From: Ignavibacterium sp.
Lineage (GTDB): Bacteria > Bacteroidota > Ignavibacteria > Ignavibacteriales > Ignavibacteriaceae
DNA: 64,000 nucleotides
Direction: 5' to 3'
Assembly (NCBI RefSeq): GCF_025998815.1
Contig: NZ_AP026678.1
Span: forward strand, 806,001-870,000
Translations under genes and position numbers: made by a program
Notes under the pieces: model-generated
The model's input: the letters and a program-made list of their open reading frames with translations, nothing else
Told to the model about the DNA's origin: nothing
Database searches by the model: none
Shown: one piece after another, positions 37,453-46,391 of the stretch
Numbering within the stretch: the first letter of the stretch is position 1
Layout of the letters: every line of letters begins with the position of its first letter

Positions 37453-38049
37453 ATGAATAAGAAAAATTTACTATCGATAATTACAATTTCCATCGCTATA
37501 GGATTGATTTATAACTTTCTTAATCCTAACGGCATTCCTTTTATCCGGGAAGAAAGAATTCTTGAATTTGTAGAAGAGGACTCTTTATCGACTAGTAATG
37601 ATAGCATCAATCTTGTTATTATTGATTCAACTAGTATTAAATCCTCCACTGAAAATTCAGTGAAAACTGAAGTGATAGATCAAAAAGAAATTCAATCTCT
37701 ACCAACTGAGTTTACGAAGCCACTTGCTATTAAGATTGATAAAGCGTATCAGCTGTACAAACAAGGAGTTAAGTTTATTGACGCCAGAATGTCTGAAGAG
37801 TACAACGAAGGTCACATAACAGGAGCAATCAACATTCCGTTTGATGGTGATGAAAGTTACAGAGATATTCTTAAGACAATCAGTAAAGATGAAATTCTTG
37901 TTACATATTGCAGTGGTACAGAATGTGACCTGAGCATTTTACTTGGTGATGAATTGTTTGAAAAGGGTTACAAGAAAGTATATATTTTCTTTGGCGGTTG
38001 GAATGATTGGCTTGAGAAAGGTTATCCAATATCAAAAGGCGGACAATGA
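37453..38049 (+). CDS. Membrane-anchored rhodanese-domain protein
   Basis: I start the gene at ATG 37453, giving 199 residues; the same frame stays open back to 37324 but that part is tRNA-Leu sequence. An N-terminal helix (LLSIITISIAIGLIYNFL) anchors or exports the protein. A Ser/Thr-rich linker leads to a rhodanese domain (about 95-190) with VKFIDARMSEEYNEGHITGA and the active-site loop YCSGTECD with its catalytic Cys. The family handles persulfide or thiosulfate sulfur. It overlaps the MauE/DoxX gene by four bases, which suggests a joint thiol-redox role outside the cytoplasm. Confidence 0.9.
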   Translation: MNKKNLLSIITISIAIGLIYNFLNPNGIPFIREERILEFVEEDSLSTSNDSINLVIIDSTSIKSSTENSVKTEVIDQKEIQSLPTEFTKPLAIKIDKAYQLYKQGVKFIDARMSEEYNEGHITGAINIPFDGDESYRDILKTISKDEILVTYCSGTECDLSILLGDELFEKGYKKVYIFFGGWNDWLEKGYPISKGGQ

Positions 38050-38492
38050 AAAAGATTTTTTCAAATCAATACTTTCTTCTGTTTGGTCGAATTATTATTG
38101 CGATAGTTTTTATTTATGCTGGTGCAGAAAAGATTACTGATCCAAAGGGATTTTCGCAAGCAATATATAATTACAAACTTCTTCCAATTCAAATTATCAA
38201 TTTTTTAGCTATTACTTTACCGTGGTTAGAAATTATAAGTGGGATTTTACTTTTGTTTGGAATTTCCGTTAAGGAAAATGCATCAATAATTGCAAGTCTT
38301 TTGTTTGTTTTTATAGTAGCAGTTGCCTTAAGCTTAATTCGCGGACTGGATATTGACTGCGGATGTTTCGGTAAAGGAAATCCAGTTGGATGGAAAAAAC
38401 TTGGAGAAAATACATTGATGTTAATTATTTGTATTGCTTTGATGGCTTTTGATTCTAAGATATTAACACTAAATTCAAAAAAATCTGATTAA
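38046..38492 (+). CDS. MauE/DoxX family redox membrane protein
   Basis: A 148-residue protein with four helices. Marks are FIYAGAEKITDPKGFSQAIY, LPWLEIISGILLLFGI and a Cys pair in DIDCGCFGKG, as in MauE-type proteins that move thiol electrons across the membrane. Its ATG overlaps the rhodanese stop by four bases, so the two are coupled. The last four bases overlap the convergent polymerase gene. Confidence 0.85.
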   Translation: MKKIFSNQYFLLFGRIIIAIVFIYAGAEKITDPKGFSQAIYNYKLLPIQIINFLAITLPWLEIISGILLLFGISVKENASIIASLLFVFIVAVALSLIRGLDIDCGCFGKGNPVGWKKLGENTLMLIICIALMAFDSKILTLNSKKSD

Positions 38493-40087
38493 GATTTTTT
38501 CCTTACAGACTTCATTGCATCGCGCAAAACCCCCAAAGATCTTTGACTTAATAAATCAATCTTTATAAGGCCTAAATCTTCAATAGAATACATATCTGGT
38601 TGGGTAATTATCAAACCAAGACCTTTATTTTTTGCATATTCAAGAGCACAATAGTCAGTAACTTTCGTAGGTGTGATTACAATTCCACCTGGATGAATAC
38701 TCAGATGTCTTGGATAATTTGCAATTCTTGTAGCAAGATTTATAATTGTCTTCCACGGTTCCCTACTAAAATCAAGCGATTTTGACTCAGGAAATAATGC
38801 TGAAATATTTGGAAGATTCTTTGCATTAGTCCAGGGTATTTTTCTACTGTAATTAGAGATTTCACTTTCAGAAATTCCAAATGCTTTAGCAGTTTCCCGA
38901 AATGCAGATCTTGCTCTAAAAGTAACATGAGTAGAAATCATTGCTACATTTTGATAACCATATTTTTCAAATACATATTTTATAATTTCATCTCTTTCTT
39001 TCCAGGAAAAATCAATATCAACATCTGGTGGGCTGCTTCTGGCACGATTAAGAAATCGTTCAAAAAAAAGATTGTTACTGATAGGTTCTATTTGGGTTAA
39101 ATCCAAACAATAAGCAACCATACTATTAGCCGCTGAACCTCTTCCAATATATAACATACCTCTTCGTTTTGCCTCCTGAACTATATCCCAAACAATCAGA
39201 AAGTAATCAATAAAATTTAATGAGGAAATTACATCAATCTCATATTGCAATCTGTCTTTATGAGCTTGTGTTGGCTTTGAATATTTTCTTTCAAAACCTT
39301 CATAAACAATTTTATAAAAAAATGTATAAGCATCTGGATATGCATTTGGGAACGAAGGAAAATTAAATTTTCCTTGATCAAGTTCAACATTACATTGATT
39401 GGAAATAAATTCAGTTGATTGAAAGAACTCAGCACTATCAATTAAGTTAGATGAGATTTCATCCGGATGTTTGAAATAATATTCTTCATCTAACAATTCA
39501 TCCTCACTTATATTTTCAATGGTTGTATTTTCATCTATAGCTCTAAGTAATTTATGAACGATGAAATCATCCTTAGATAGAAAATAAATCGGATTACTTA
39601 GGACAACCTTAATACCTTTTTGTTTTGAATACTCAATTAGTAATTTAGTTTTAGCTCGTTGCTTTTTTGTAAGAATTGCTTCACCATAAAATGTATTTGC
39701 AGGATTGATATTGTCTAATAAGTCGATATTAGGAGAGATTATTATCAAGTTAGGATATATTTTTTTTACAGTACTATCCAAATCAAATTTTTCATTCAAC
39801 TTGCGGGAAGTTATTATCGAACATAAATCTTTATAACCGTCTTTATTTTTTGCTAAAAATATTGCATAACGATTTTTTGAATGAATATCAGTTATTAAAG
39901 AACCAAGAATTGGTTTGATATTCAATTCTTTGGCTTTCTTATGAAACTCTACAAGACCATACATTCCATTCGTATCAGTAAGAGCTAATGCACTTAAATT
40001 ATAGTTCTTAGCCCCATTAACAATATCTTCAATTGAACTTGCACCTGTTAAAAGTGAATAGTAGGAGTGTGTATTTAAGGGAATCAT
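38489..40087 (-). CDS. Half-length DnaE-type DNA polymerase III alpha subunit (PHP and palm only)
   Basis: A 532-residue protein against about 1050-1160 for DnaE/DnaE2. The PHP domain (about 1-200) starts IPLNTHSYYSLLTGASSIED with ALALTDTNGMYGL. The polymerase palm carries LYIGRGSAANSMVAYCLDLT and the two catalytic aspartates in PPDVDIDFSWKER; the third should be in LIKIDLLSQRSLGVL, just before the stop. Fingers, beta-clamp-binding and OB domains are missing. The sequence resembles error-prone DnaE2-like enzymes more than replicative DnaE. It may be a truncated gene, or the first half of a split polymerase. It ends against the MauE gene, so the missing half is not adjacent. Confidence 0.88.
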   Translation of the reverse strand: MIPLNTHSYYSLLTGASSIEDIVNGAKNYNLSALALTDTNGMYGLVEFHKKAKELNIKPILGSLITDIHSKNRYAIFLAKNKDGYKDLCSIITSRKLNEKFDLDSTVKKIYPNLIIISPNIDLLDNINPANTFYGEAILTKKQRAKTKLLIEYSKQKGIKVVLSNPIYFLSKDDFIVHKLLRAIDENTTIENISEDELLDEEYYFKHPDEISSNLIDSAEFFQSTEFISNQCNVELDQGKFNFPSFPNAYPDAYTFFYKIVYEGFERKYSKPTQAHKDRLQYEIDVISSLNFIDYFLIVWDIVQEAKRRGMLYIGRGSAANSMVAYCLDLTQIEPISNNLFFERFLNRARSSPPDVDIDFSWKERDEIIKYVFEKYGYQNVAMISTHVTFRARSAFRETAKAFGISESEISNYSRKIPWTNAKNLPNISALFPESKSLDFSREPWKTIINLATRIANYPRHLSIHPGGIVITPTKVTDYCALEYAKNKGLGLIITQPDMYSIEDLGLIKIDLLSQRSLGVLRDAMKSVRKKS

Positions 40088-40115
40088 AATTGTAACTCTG
40101 AATCTTCAGAAACAA

Positions 40116-41396
40116 TTATAAATATCTCAGAGCTTTTGAAGCAATGTCTTTTCGGTAATAAATGTTTTTAAAGTTAATTTTTTTTATTGCCTCATAAGCT
40201 TTATTGCGGGCTTCAAGCAGATTATTACTTTTCAGTACTGAAGTAATTCCGAGTACTCTTCCTCCATTTGTCAAAATTTTACCTTCTTTTTCAGTTGTTC
40301 CAGCGTGGTAAATAATTATTTGCGGATCGTCTATATCCAGACCAGTAATTTCAAACCCTTTCTCGAATTTATCAGGATAACCCTCTGACGCGACCACAAC
40401 GCAAACTGAACAACCGCCTGAATATCTGACAGCATCCATATCAAGTTTACCAGTAGCAGCTGAAAATAAAAGTTTTAAGACATCGCCCTCCAATAAAGGT
40501 AAAACGACCTGAGTTTCGGGATCTCCAAAACGACAATTAAATTCTACAACTTTGGGTCCTTCTTTGGTAATCATTAAACCAGCATACAAACATCCTATAA
40601 ATGGATGGCCTTCCTTTTTAAGTTGTTTAATAATTGGTCGAAAAATTTTATGCTGAACTTCATCTTCTAACTCTTTTGAGATTAACGGAGTCGGAGCATA
40701 AGCACCCATACCGCCTGTATTCTTTCCGGTATCGTTTTCACCTATTCTTTTATGATCCTGAGCAGCTGGTAATGCTATAAAATCTTCTCCATCAGTTATG
40801 GCAAAAATTGAAGCTTCTTCTCCACTCATAAATTCTTCTATTAAATACTTTTGTCCTGCTTCACCAAATATTTTATCTACAGAAAATTCTTTAATAGTAT
40901 TTATGGCTTCATCTAATTTTTCACAAATAATAACACCTTTACCTGCTGCAAGCCCGTCGGCTTTAATTACAACAGGAAATTTACAATCATTTAAGTAATC
41001 AATTGCAGAATTAAATTCATTTGAATTGAATTCTCTGTAAGATGCTGTTGGAACACTTGATTTATTCATAAGAGATTTAGCAAACGATTTACTTGATTCA
41101 ATCTTTGCTGCATAAGAGGAAGGTCCAAAAACATTTATATTCTCAACTCTTAAATAATCTGAAAGCCCATCAACCAAAGGTTGCTCAGGTCCGATTACCA
41201 CTAAATCAATTTTATTTTCTTTACAAAATTGTAATATTTTCTCAAAATCATTTATTCCGATTTGAATATTCGTAGCTATCTTCTTTGTGCCAGGATTTCC
41301 AGGTAAACAGAACAGTCTATCCAGTAAGTTACTTTTGGATATTGATAGAGCTAAAGCGTGTTCTCTACCTCCTGAGCCAACAATTGCTACATTCAT
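40116..41396 (-). CDS. purD: Phosphoribosylamine-glycine ligase
   Basis: A 426-residue ATP-grasp enzyme of purine synthesis, joining phosphoribosylamine and glycine. Marks are the N-terminal VGSGGREHALALSIS and LPGNPGTKKIA, then VIKADGLAAGKGVIIC, the metal-binding VEFNCRFGDPETQVVLPLL, and AQDHKRIGENDTGKNTGGMG. Its length is normal. It begins a run with the glycosyltransferase (2 bp gap) and guaB (5 bp gap) transcribed in the same direction, which puts two purine genes together. Confidence 0.97.
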   Translation of the reverse strand: MNVAIVGSGGREHALALSISKSNLLDRLFCLPGNPGTKKIATNIQIGINDFEKILQFCKENKIDLVVIGPEQPLVDGLSDYLRVENINVFGPSSYAAKIESSKSFAKSLMNKSSVPTASYREFNSNEFNSAIDYLNDCKFPVVIKADGLAAGKGVIICEKLDEAINTIKEFSVDKIFGEAGQKYLIEEFMSGEEASIFAITDGEDFIALPAAQDHKRIGENDTGKNTGGMGAYAPTPLISKELEDEVQHKIFRPIIKQLKKEGHPFIGCLYAGLMITKEGPKVVEFNCRFGDPETQVVLPLLEGDVLKLLFSAATGKLDMDAVRYSGGCSVCVVVASEGYPDKFEKGFEITGLDIDDPQIIIYHAGTTEKEGKILTNGGRVLGITSVLKSNNLLEARNKAYEAIKKINFKNIYYRKDIASKALRYL

Positions 41397-41398
41397 TA

Positions 41399-42688
41399 TT
41401 AAACTTTTATTTTTGATTGAAATATTTTAATCAGTGATTCTGTAAGGACATCTCTTTGATATTTCCGGATAATTTCTTCAGATGGTTTAGGTAACTGATT
41501 ATTTTTATATAAGTCATAAATCCTGTAAAGATTTTCTTTGATCTCCGAAACATCATCTGGCTTACAGATAAAAGATGCTCCATATTCTTGTAATGCATGT
41601 TTTGCGGCACCTTCAGGAACACAACCAAATATTGGTTTAGCCGAACCAATATATTCGTAGATTTTACCAGGAAGGATTGCGTCGATATTTTTTCTGTAAT
41701 CAATCATAAACCAAAGAACATCTGCAGACATAATCTTTCGAACAGAGGTAAGATGATCAACATAACCATGATCAACAACAAATTCTTCTAACTTAAGTTT
41801 TTTTATTAACTTAACATTTTCTTTTCTTAAATAACCTACAAAGTGTAATTCAATATTTTGTGCGATATCAGGTCTTTCAATAGATAATTCCTTAAAAGCT
41901 TTTAACAAGTATTTTGGTGTTCCATATCCAATAAAAATTCCCGAAAACATAATTACTAACTTATTTTTTGGCTTCGGAAATGGCTTCGCTAATTGAAAAT
42001 CTTCCGGATCAAATCCATGTGGAATAATACTGATATCATCAAATGTTAAGAATGGATAATTTTTTATCAAGAACTCTTTTATTTTTCGATTTGTTACAAT
42101 TACAGCATCTGCATTTTTTAATGAAAGATATTCTTTCCTTTTATTAAGAATTTTATGAAAAGGAGTGATATAAACAGAAAAATAACTGTTATACCATAAA
42201 TCTCTATAATCTATGATGATAGGAACATCAAATTTAGTTCTAAGTTTGGATATTTTTTCAAATGCTGAAAATGGTGGGCAACTAATAAAAATTGCATCAA
42301 AATTTTCATTTGTCAGAATTTCTTCGGCTTTAATGGCTGCAGAATTTGACCATGAGATTTTATTATCGGGAATGAAAATAGTTTGAGAAATTATGTCAAA
42401 TATTTTTCGAAATACTTCTCTTGGAGGTTTAAGGTTTCCCAATTTTGATAATATTGAGTTAGGTTCTTTACCTGAAACTCTTATGACTATAATATTTAAT
42501 GAATTCAGTTCTTCTAATAATGAATAATCATAAGCATAATAGGCAATTTTATCAGTAGTTATGACTGTTGGTTCCCAGTTGTATTTTAACATGTATTTAA
42601 CGAACTTGAATGTCCTCTGAACTCCACTCAAACCCAAAGGAGGAAAATAATAAGCTATTACCAGAACTTTAAATTTTCTATCATTCAT
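41399..42688 (-). CDS. Glycosyltransferase, GT4-like
   Basis: A 429-residue GT-B fold protein. The N-terminal VLVIAYYFPPLGLSGVQRTF is a typical GT4 nucleotide-sugar-transferase opening. The C-terminal Rossmann part has IIPHGFDPEDFQ, VIMFSGIFIGYGTPKYLLKA and the loop around KIYEYIGSAKPIFGCVPEGA where the donor-binding glutamates lie. Donor and acceptor are unknown; lipopolysaccharide, capsule or other envelope glycan is likely. It sits oddly between purD and guaB with gaps of 2 and 5 bp. Confidence 0.88.
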   Translation of the reverse strand: MNDRKFKVLVIAYYFPPLGLSGVQRTFKFVKYMLKYNWEPTVITTDKIAYYAYDYSLLEELNSLNIIVIRVSGKEPNSILSKLGNLKPPREVFRKIFDIISQTIFIPDNKISWSNSAAIKAEEILTNENFDAIFISCPPFSAFEKISKLRTKFDVPIIIDYRDLWYNSYFSVYITPFHKILNKRKEYLSLKNADAVIVTNRKIKEFLIKNYPFLTFDDISIIPHGFDPEDFQLAKPFPKPKNKLVIMFSGIFIGYGTPKYLLKAFKELSIERPDIAQNIELHFVGYLRKENVKLIKKLKLEEFVVDHGYVDHLTSVRKIMSADVLWFMIDYRKNIDAILPGKIYEYIGSAKPIFGCVPEGAAKHALQEYGASFICKPDDVSEIKENLYRIYDLYKNNQLPKPSEEIIRKYQRDVLTESLIKIFQSKIKV

Positions 42689-42693
42689 TAAAA

Positions 42694-44166
42694 TTATTTC
42701 TTTAAACTGTAATTTGGTGCTTCTTGAGTAATAATTATATCGTGAGGATGGCTTTCCCGTAATCCTGCTAATGTAATTTTAATGAACCTGCCTTTCTTTT
42801 TAAGAGTTGTTATGTCTCTCGTACCACAATAACCCATAGCAGCGCGTAGTCCACCTATAATCTGATAAATCGTATCACTAAGCGGACCTTTGTAAGGAAC
42901 TCTCCCCTCAACACCTTCAGGTACTAATTTTGCAATGTCGTCTTCAGCATCTTGAAAATATCTATCTTTACTTCCCTGTTTCATTGCTCCTAAAGATCCC
43001 ATTCCTCTATATAATTTGAAGCTACGCCCCTCATAAAGAATTTTTTCACCCGGACTTTCGTCAACACCAGCAAAGAGGCCTCCAATCATTACAGAATCAG
43101 CACCAGCTACTATTGCTTTTGGAACATCACCTGTATGACGAATTCCGCCATCGGCAATTATTGGAATTCCTTTTTTAGATGCGGCTCTGTGTGCTTCTGA
43201 TATAGCAGTTATTTGAGGAATGCCGACTCCTGCTACAACTCTAGTCGTGCAAATTGATCCAGGTCCAATACCAACTTTGATTGCGTCAACCCCAAGATTA
43301 ATTAGATCCAGGGCTCCTTCATAAGTTCCTATATTTCCAGCAATTATCTGCTCATATTTAAATTTTCTTCTAATTTCTTTAATTGTATGTAAAACACCCT
43401 CGGAATGACCGTGTGCGGTATCTATAACAATGACATCTGCGCCAGAATTAAAAAGCTCCTGAACTCTTTCTATTGTATCATATGTAATTCCAACAGCTGC
43501 TCCAACTCTAAGTCTTCCCAAATCATCTTTGCAAGCATTGGGATGTTTCTTCTTCTTGAGAATATCTTTAAATGTTATAAGTCCGCGTAACTTACCATTT
43601 TTATCAACAACTGGTAATTTTTCAATTTTATATTTCTGAAGAATTTTTTCAGCTTTTTCCAATGTTGTTCCAATAGGAGCAGTTATTAAATTTTCCTTAG
43701 TCATTAATTCTGATACAGGTAGAGAATGATTAGGTTCAAACCTCAGATCTCTGTTTGTAAGAATTCCTACTAATTTCCCCTTATTATCAACCACAGGTAT
43801 TCCGGAAATACTATATTTCTTCATTAACTGAAGTGCTTCTCCTATCGTTTTATCCGGAGTTAATGTAATTGGATCTTGGATCATCCCACTTTCAGACCTT
43901 TTAACCTTATCCACTTCTTCGCATTGTTTTTCAATAGTCATATTCTTATGCAGAATACCAATTCCACCTTCCCTAGCCATTGCAATCGCCATTTCGGATT
44001 CCGTAACAGTGTCCATCGCGGCAGATATAAGAGGAATATTTAATTTAATCTCTCCGGTCAGATAAGTGGAAACATCTACTTCTCTTGGTAATACTTTAGA
44101 TCTTGATGGGATTAAAAGCACATCATCGAAAGTTAATCCTTCAGTCAATAATTTTTTATCTAACAT
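42694..44166 (-). CDS. guaB: Inosine-5'-monophosphate dehydrogenase
   Basis: A 490-residue protein. Two CBS domains are inserted at about 95-205 ([40 protein letters not shown]). The catalytic loop is [15 protein letters not shown] with its Cys at about 305. Also present are [38 protein letters not shown] and the flap region [11 protein letters not shown]. It makes xanthosine monophosphate from IMP with NAD+, committing to guanine nucleotides. The ATG follows AGAGGTG. It leads the guaB-glycosyltransferase-purD run. Confidence 0.97.
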   Translation of the reverse strand: MLDKKLLTEGLTFDDVLLIPSRSKVLPREVDVSTYLTGEIKLNIPLISAAMDTVTESEMAIAMAREGGIGILHKNMTIEKQCEEVDKVKRSESGMIQDPITLTPDKTIGEALQLMKKYSISGIPVVDNKGKLVGILTNRDLRFEPNHSLPVSELMTKENLITAPIGTTLEKAEKILQKYKIEKLPVVDKNGKLRGLITFKDILKKKKHPNACKDDLGRLRVGAAVGITYDTIERVQELFNSGADVIVIDTAHGHSEGVLHTIKEIRRKFKYEQIIAGNIGTYEGALDLINLGVDAIKVGIGPGSICTTRVVAGVGIPQITAISEAHRAASKKGIPIIADGGIRHTGDVPKAIVAGADSVMIGGLFAGVDESPGEKILYEGRSFKLYRGMGSLGAMKQGSKDRYFQDAEDDIAKLVPEGVEGRVPYKGPLSDTIYQIIGGLRAAMGYCGTRDITTLKKKGRFIKITLAGLRESHPHDIIITQEAPNYSLKK

Positions 44167-44215
44167 TGTTCACCTCTAAAAAATAAAAACCACTAATTGT
44201 GACAAAATTGATAGA

Positions 44216-45385
44216 TTACTCAAACGCTGGATATCCGGTAATATCCTCACCAACAATCAAAGTGTGCATTTCATGTGTCCCCTCATATGTTTTAACTGAT
44301 TCTAAGTTAGCAGCATGCCTCATAACAGGGTATTCATCAAGTATACCATTTGCTCCCAAAATTTCACGAGACATCCTGGCAATTTCTAAAGCTTTTTCGC
44401 AATTGTTTCTTTTTGCTAATGACACTTGAGTGAATTTCAATGTTCCCTTGTCTTTTAATCTACCTAATTGAAGATTTAATAATTGCGCTTTAGTTATTTC
44501 AGTTAGCATATAAACTAGTTTTTCCTGAGTCATTTGATAAGCTGCAATCGGTTTACTAAATTGAATTCTGGACTTTGCATAATTCAATGCAGTATCGTAG
44601 CAAGCCATCATTGCTCCAACAACTCCCCAAGCAATTCCATATCTTGCCTGATTTAGACACATTAACGCATTTTTTAGTCCTTCGGTTTTAGGGAGCAAAT
44701 TAGATTCAGGGATAAGGACATTGTCAAAAATTAGTTCTGAGGTAACTGAGGCTCTCAATGAATGTTTTCCTTTCATTTCAGGTGCAGAAAAACCCTTTGT
44801 TCCCTTTTCAACTAAAAATCCTCTGACAACTCCGTTCAATTTAGCCCATACTACAGCAACATCAGCAATTGTACCATTCGTAATCCACATTTTTGCTCCG
44901 TTAAGAAGATATCCATCTGAAACCTTTTCAACCTTGGTTATCATTCCACCAGGATTAGATCCATAATCTGGTTCTGTAAGTCCAAAGCACCCAATCTTTT
45001 CTCCAGCGGCTAATTTAGGTAACCAATAGTCTTTTTGTTCTTCACTACCAAATGTAAAAATGGGGTACATGACAAGCGCACTTTGCACAGATGCAAAACT
45101 TCTGATACCACTATCACCTCTTTCCAATTCCTGCATTATAAGTCCATAAGCAACATTATTTAATTCTGAACAACCATATTTTGAAGGAAGCGTCGGACCA
45201 AATAATCCAAGTTCAGCCATTTTAGAGACAAGATGCAGAGGAAATTCGGCTTTCCTATTATATTCTTCAATAATAGGTATGATCTCATTATCTACGAATT
45301 CCCGAACTGTATCTCTTATCATTCTTTCTTCCTCTGTCAATAGAGGTTCAATTTCAAAATAATCAACACCAGAAAATTTATTCAT
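44216..45385 (-). CDS. gcdH: Acyl-CoA dehydrogenase, glutaryl-CoA dehydrogenase type
   Basis: I choose ATG 45385 (389 residues) because GGAG lies six bases upstream; the frame is open to 45436 but that part reads poorly. Marks are LTEEERMIRDTVREFVDNEI, GCFGLTEPDYGSNPGGM, GAKMWITNGTIADVAVVWAK, and the catalytic base in KTYEGTHEMHTLIVGEDITG, which is characteristic of GcdH-like enzymes. An FAD enzyme oxidising, and perhaps decarboxylating, glutaryl-CoA. No lysine-degradation neighbours are visible, so the substrate is family-based inference. Confidence 0.88.
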   Translation of the reverse strand: MNKFSGVDYFEIEPLLTEEERMIRDTVREFVDNEIIPIIEEYNRKAEFPLHLVSKMAELGLFGPTLPSKYGCSELNNVAYGLIMQELERGDSGIRSFASVQSALVMYPIFTFGSEEQKDYWLPKLAAGEKIGCFGLTEPDYGSNPGGMITKVEKVSDGYLLNGAKMWITNGTIADVAVVWAKLNGVVRGFLVEKGTKGFSAPEMKGKHSLRASVTSELIFDNVLIPESNLLPKTEGLKNALMCLNQARYGIAWGVVGAMMACYDTALNYAKSRIQFSKPIAAYQMTQEKLVYMLTEITKAQLLNLQLGRLKDKGTLKFTQVSLAKRNNCEKALEIARMSREILGANGILDEYPVMRHAANLESVKTYEGTHEMHTLIVGEDITGYPAFE

Positions 45386-45510
45386 ATAACTCCATTTTTT
45401 TTTGCCAAAGTTATTAAAAGTGAGTCTATCAAACAATTTTATTAATTGTAATGAAGTAAAAAAATTAACTTGAAATTCTTCTTTATTTTCAAAATGTTTG
45501 TTTGGACAAA

Positions 45511-45852
45511 ATGAAAAAGAAATTAACTACATATTTAATTCTTGCAAGCTACTTGGCATTATTTACTGCCAATATTTTCCATTTTCATCACATAAGTTTC
45601 AACAATAAGTTAATAAATGAAGTTTCAGAACTGAAAGAAAAATTATATACTTTTTCAGAACATTCTGCACTTCAATGTCCTGTTCAAAATAATTTTAATA
45701 GTCTTCATAAATTCAGTTCAGGTTGGTTTCAGAATTCAGTAAATGTTTTTTTAAATGATGAAGAATTTACCATAACGGGTTTTTCTTTCTTTCAACCACT
45801 TTTCTTTTTCAATACCTTCAGTCTAAGAGCACCACCAAATCTTCTCACTTAA
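45511..45852 (+). CDS. Small membrane-anchored protein with HFHH motif leading a TonB-receptor locus
   Basis: I use ATG 45511 (113 residues); a TTG at 45502 in the same frame is less likely. One N-terminal helix (YLILASYLALFTANIF) is followed by HFHHISF and a soluble stretch, ending in RAPPNLLT. The His cluster after the helix recalls small proteins near metal-uptake receptors, but I cannot name a family. A lipoprotein and a TonB receptor follow on the same strand. A second small protein with a similar Pro-rich end leads the next receptor locus at 49.8 kb. Confidence 0.65.
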   Translation: MKKKLTTYLILASYLALFTANIFHFHHISFNNKLINEVSELKEKLYTFSEHSALQCPVQNNFNSLHKFSSGWFQNSVNVFLNDEEFTITGFSFFQPLFFFNTFSLRAPPNLLT

Positions 45853-45913
45853 GATTTTTCAAACAATTCCATAATTATCTTTAAGTATTTCTCAAAATTT
45901 TAAGGAGAAGAAA

Positions 45914-46387
45914 ATGTTTTCATTTAAATATATCCAAAGGATAGTTCTATACTTTTTAGTATTGTTCGCTTTAACATTAATCTTAAATTCATGCAAAGAT
46001 GATCCTTTAGAACCAGATATGGATCACTTTGAAGCTGAAGGTTTGGTTCTTTATCAATCAGGAATTAAAGTTGCTGAAATATTCAGAGGAGTAACTCAAG
46101 ATACTTTATCGGCTGTTTTGGGTCAAACTTCAACGCATTTTGAGGTTAAATTCTATAATTCAAGTAAACAAGAGTTAGACCCACCAGATCATACAAAACA
46201 ACCCTTTGCCTGGGAAATTCAGGACACAAGTTTGGTTGGTGTCTGGCAACATCCAGGAGAGGAAGGAAGTTATGAATTTCATTTAGTAGGAAAACAATTA
46301 GGATTAACTCAGATAGAATTCTTCATTATGCACGAAGGCCACGCTGATTTTAGGTCCGGTAAATTTCCAGTTAAAATAACTAATTGA
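45914..46387 (+). CDS. Predicted lipoprotein in TonB-receptor locus
   Basis: A 157-residue protein starting after AAGGAGAAG. The signal peptide ends in the lipobox ILNSC (Cys27), followed by KDDPLEPDMDHFEAEG. The soluble part holds acidic and His residues (DPPDHTKQPF, MHEGHADFRSG) that could bind metal. The TonB receptor starts five bases later. A surface or periplasmic substrate-capture role is inferred; no family recognised. Confidence 0.75.
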   Translation: MFSFKYIQRIVLYFLVLFALTLILNSCKDDPLEPDMDHFEAEGLVLYQSGIKVAEIFRGVTQDTLSAVLGQTSTHFEVKFYNSSKQELDPPDHTKQPFAWEIQDTSLVGVWQHPGEEGSYEFHLVGKQLGLTQIEFFIMHEGHADFRSGKFPVKITN

Positions 46388-46391
46388 GATT

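Noticed and set aside
37324-38049. 241-residue rhodanese beginning MAELVDALDS
   Set aside because: The first 43 residues are tRNA-Leu sequence and its flank; the ATG at 37453 is preferred.
45386-45436. 17-residue extension of the acyl-CoA dehydrogenase
   Set aside because: GGAG lies before the internal ATG at 45385 and family members start near there.
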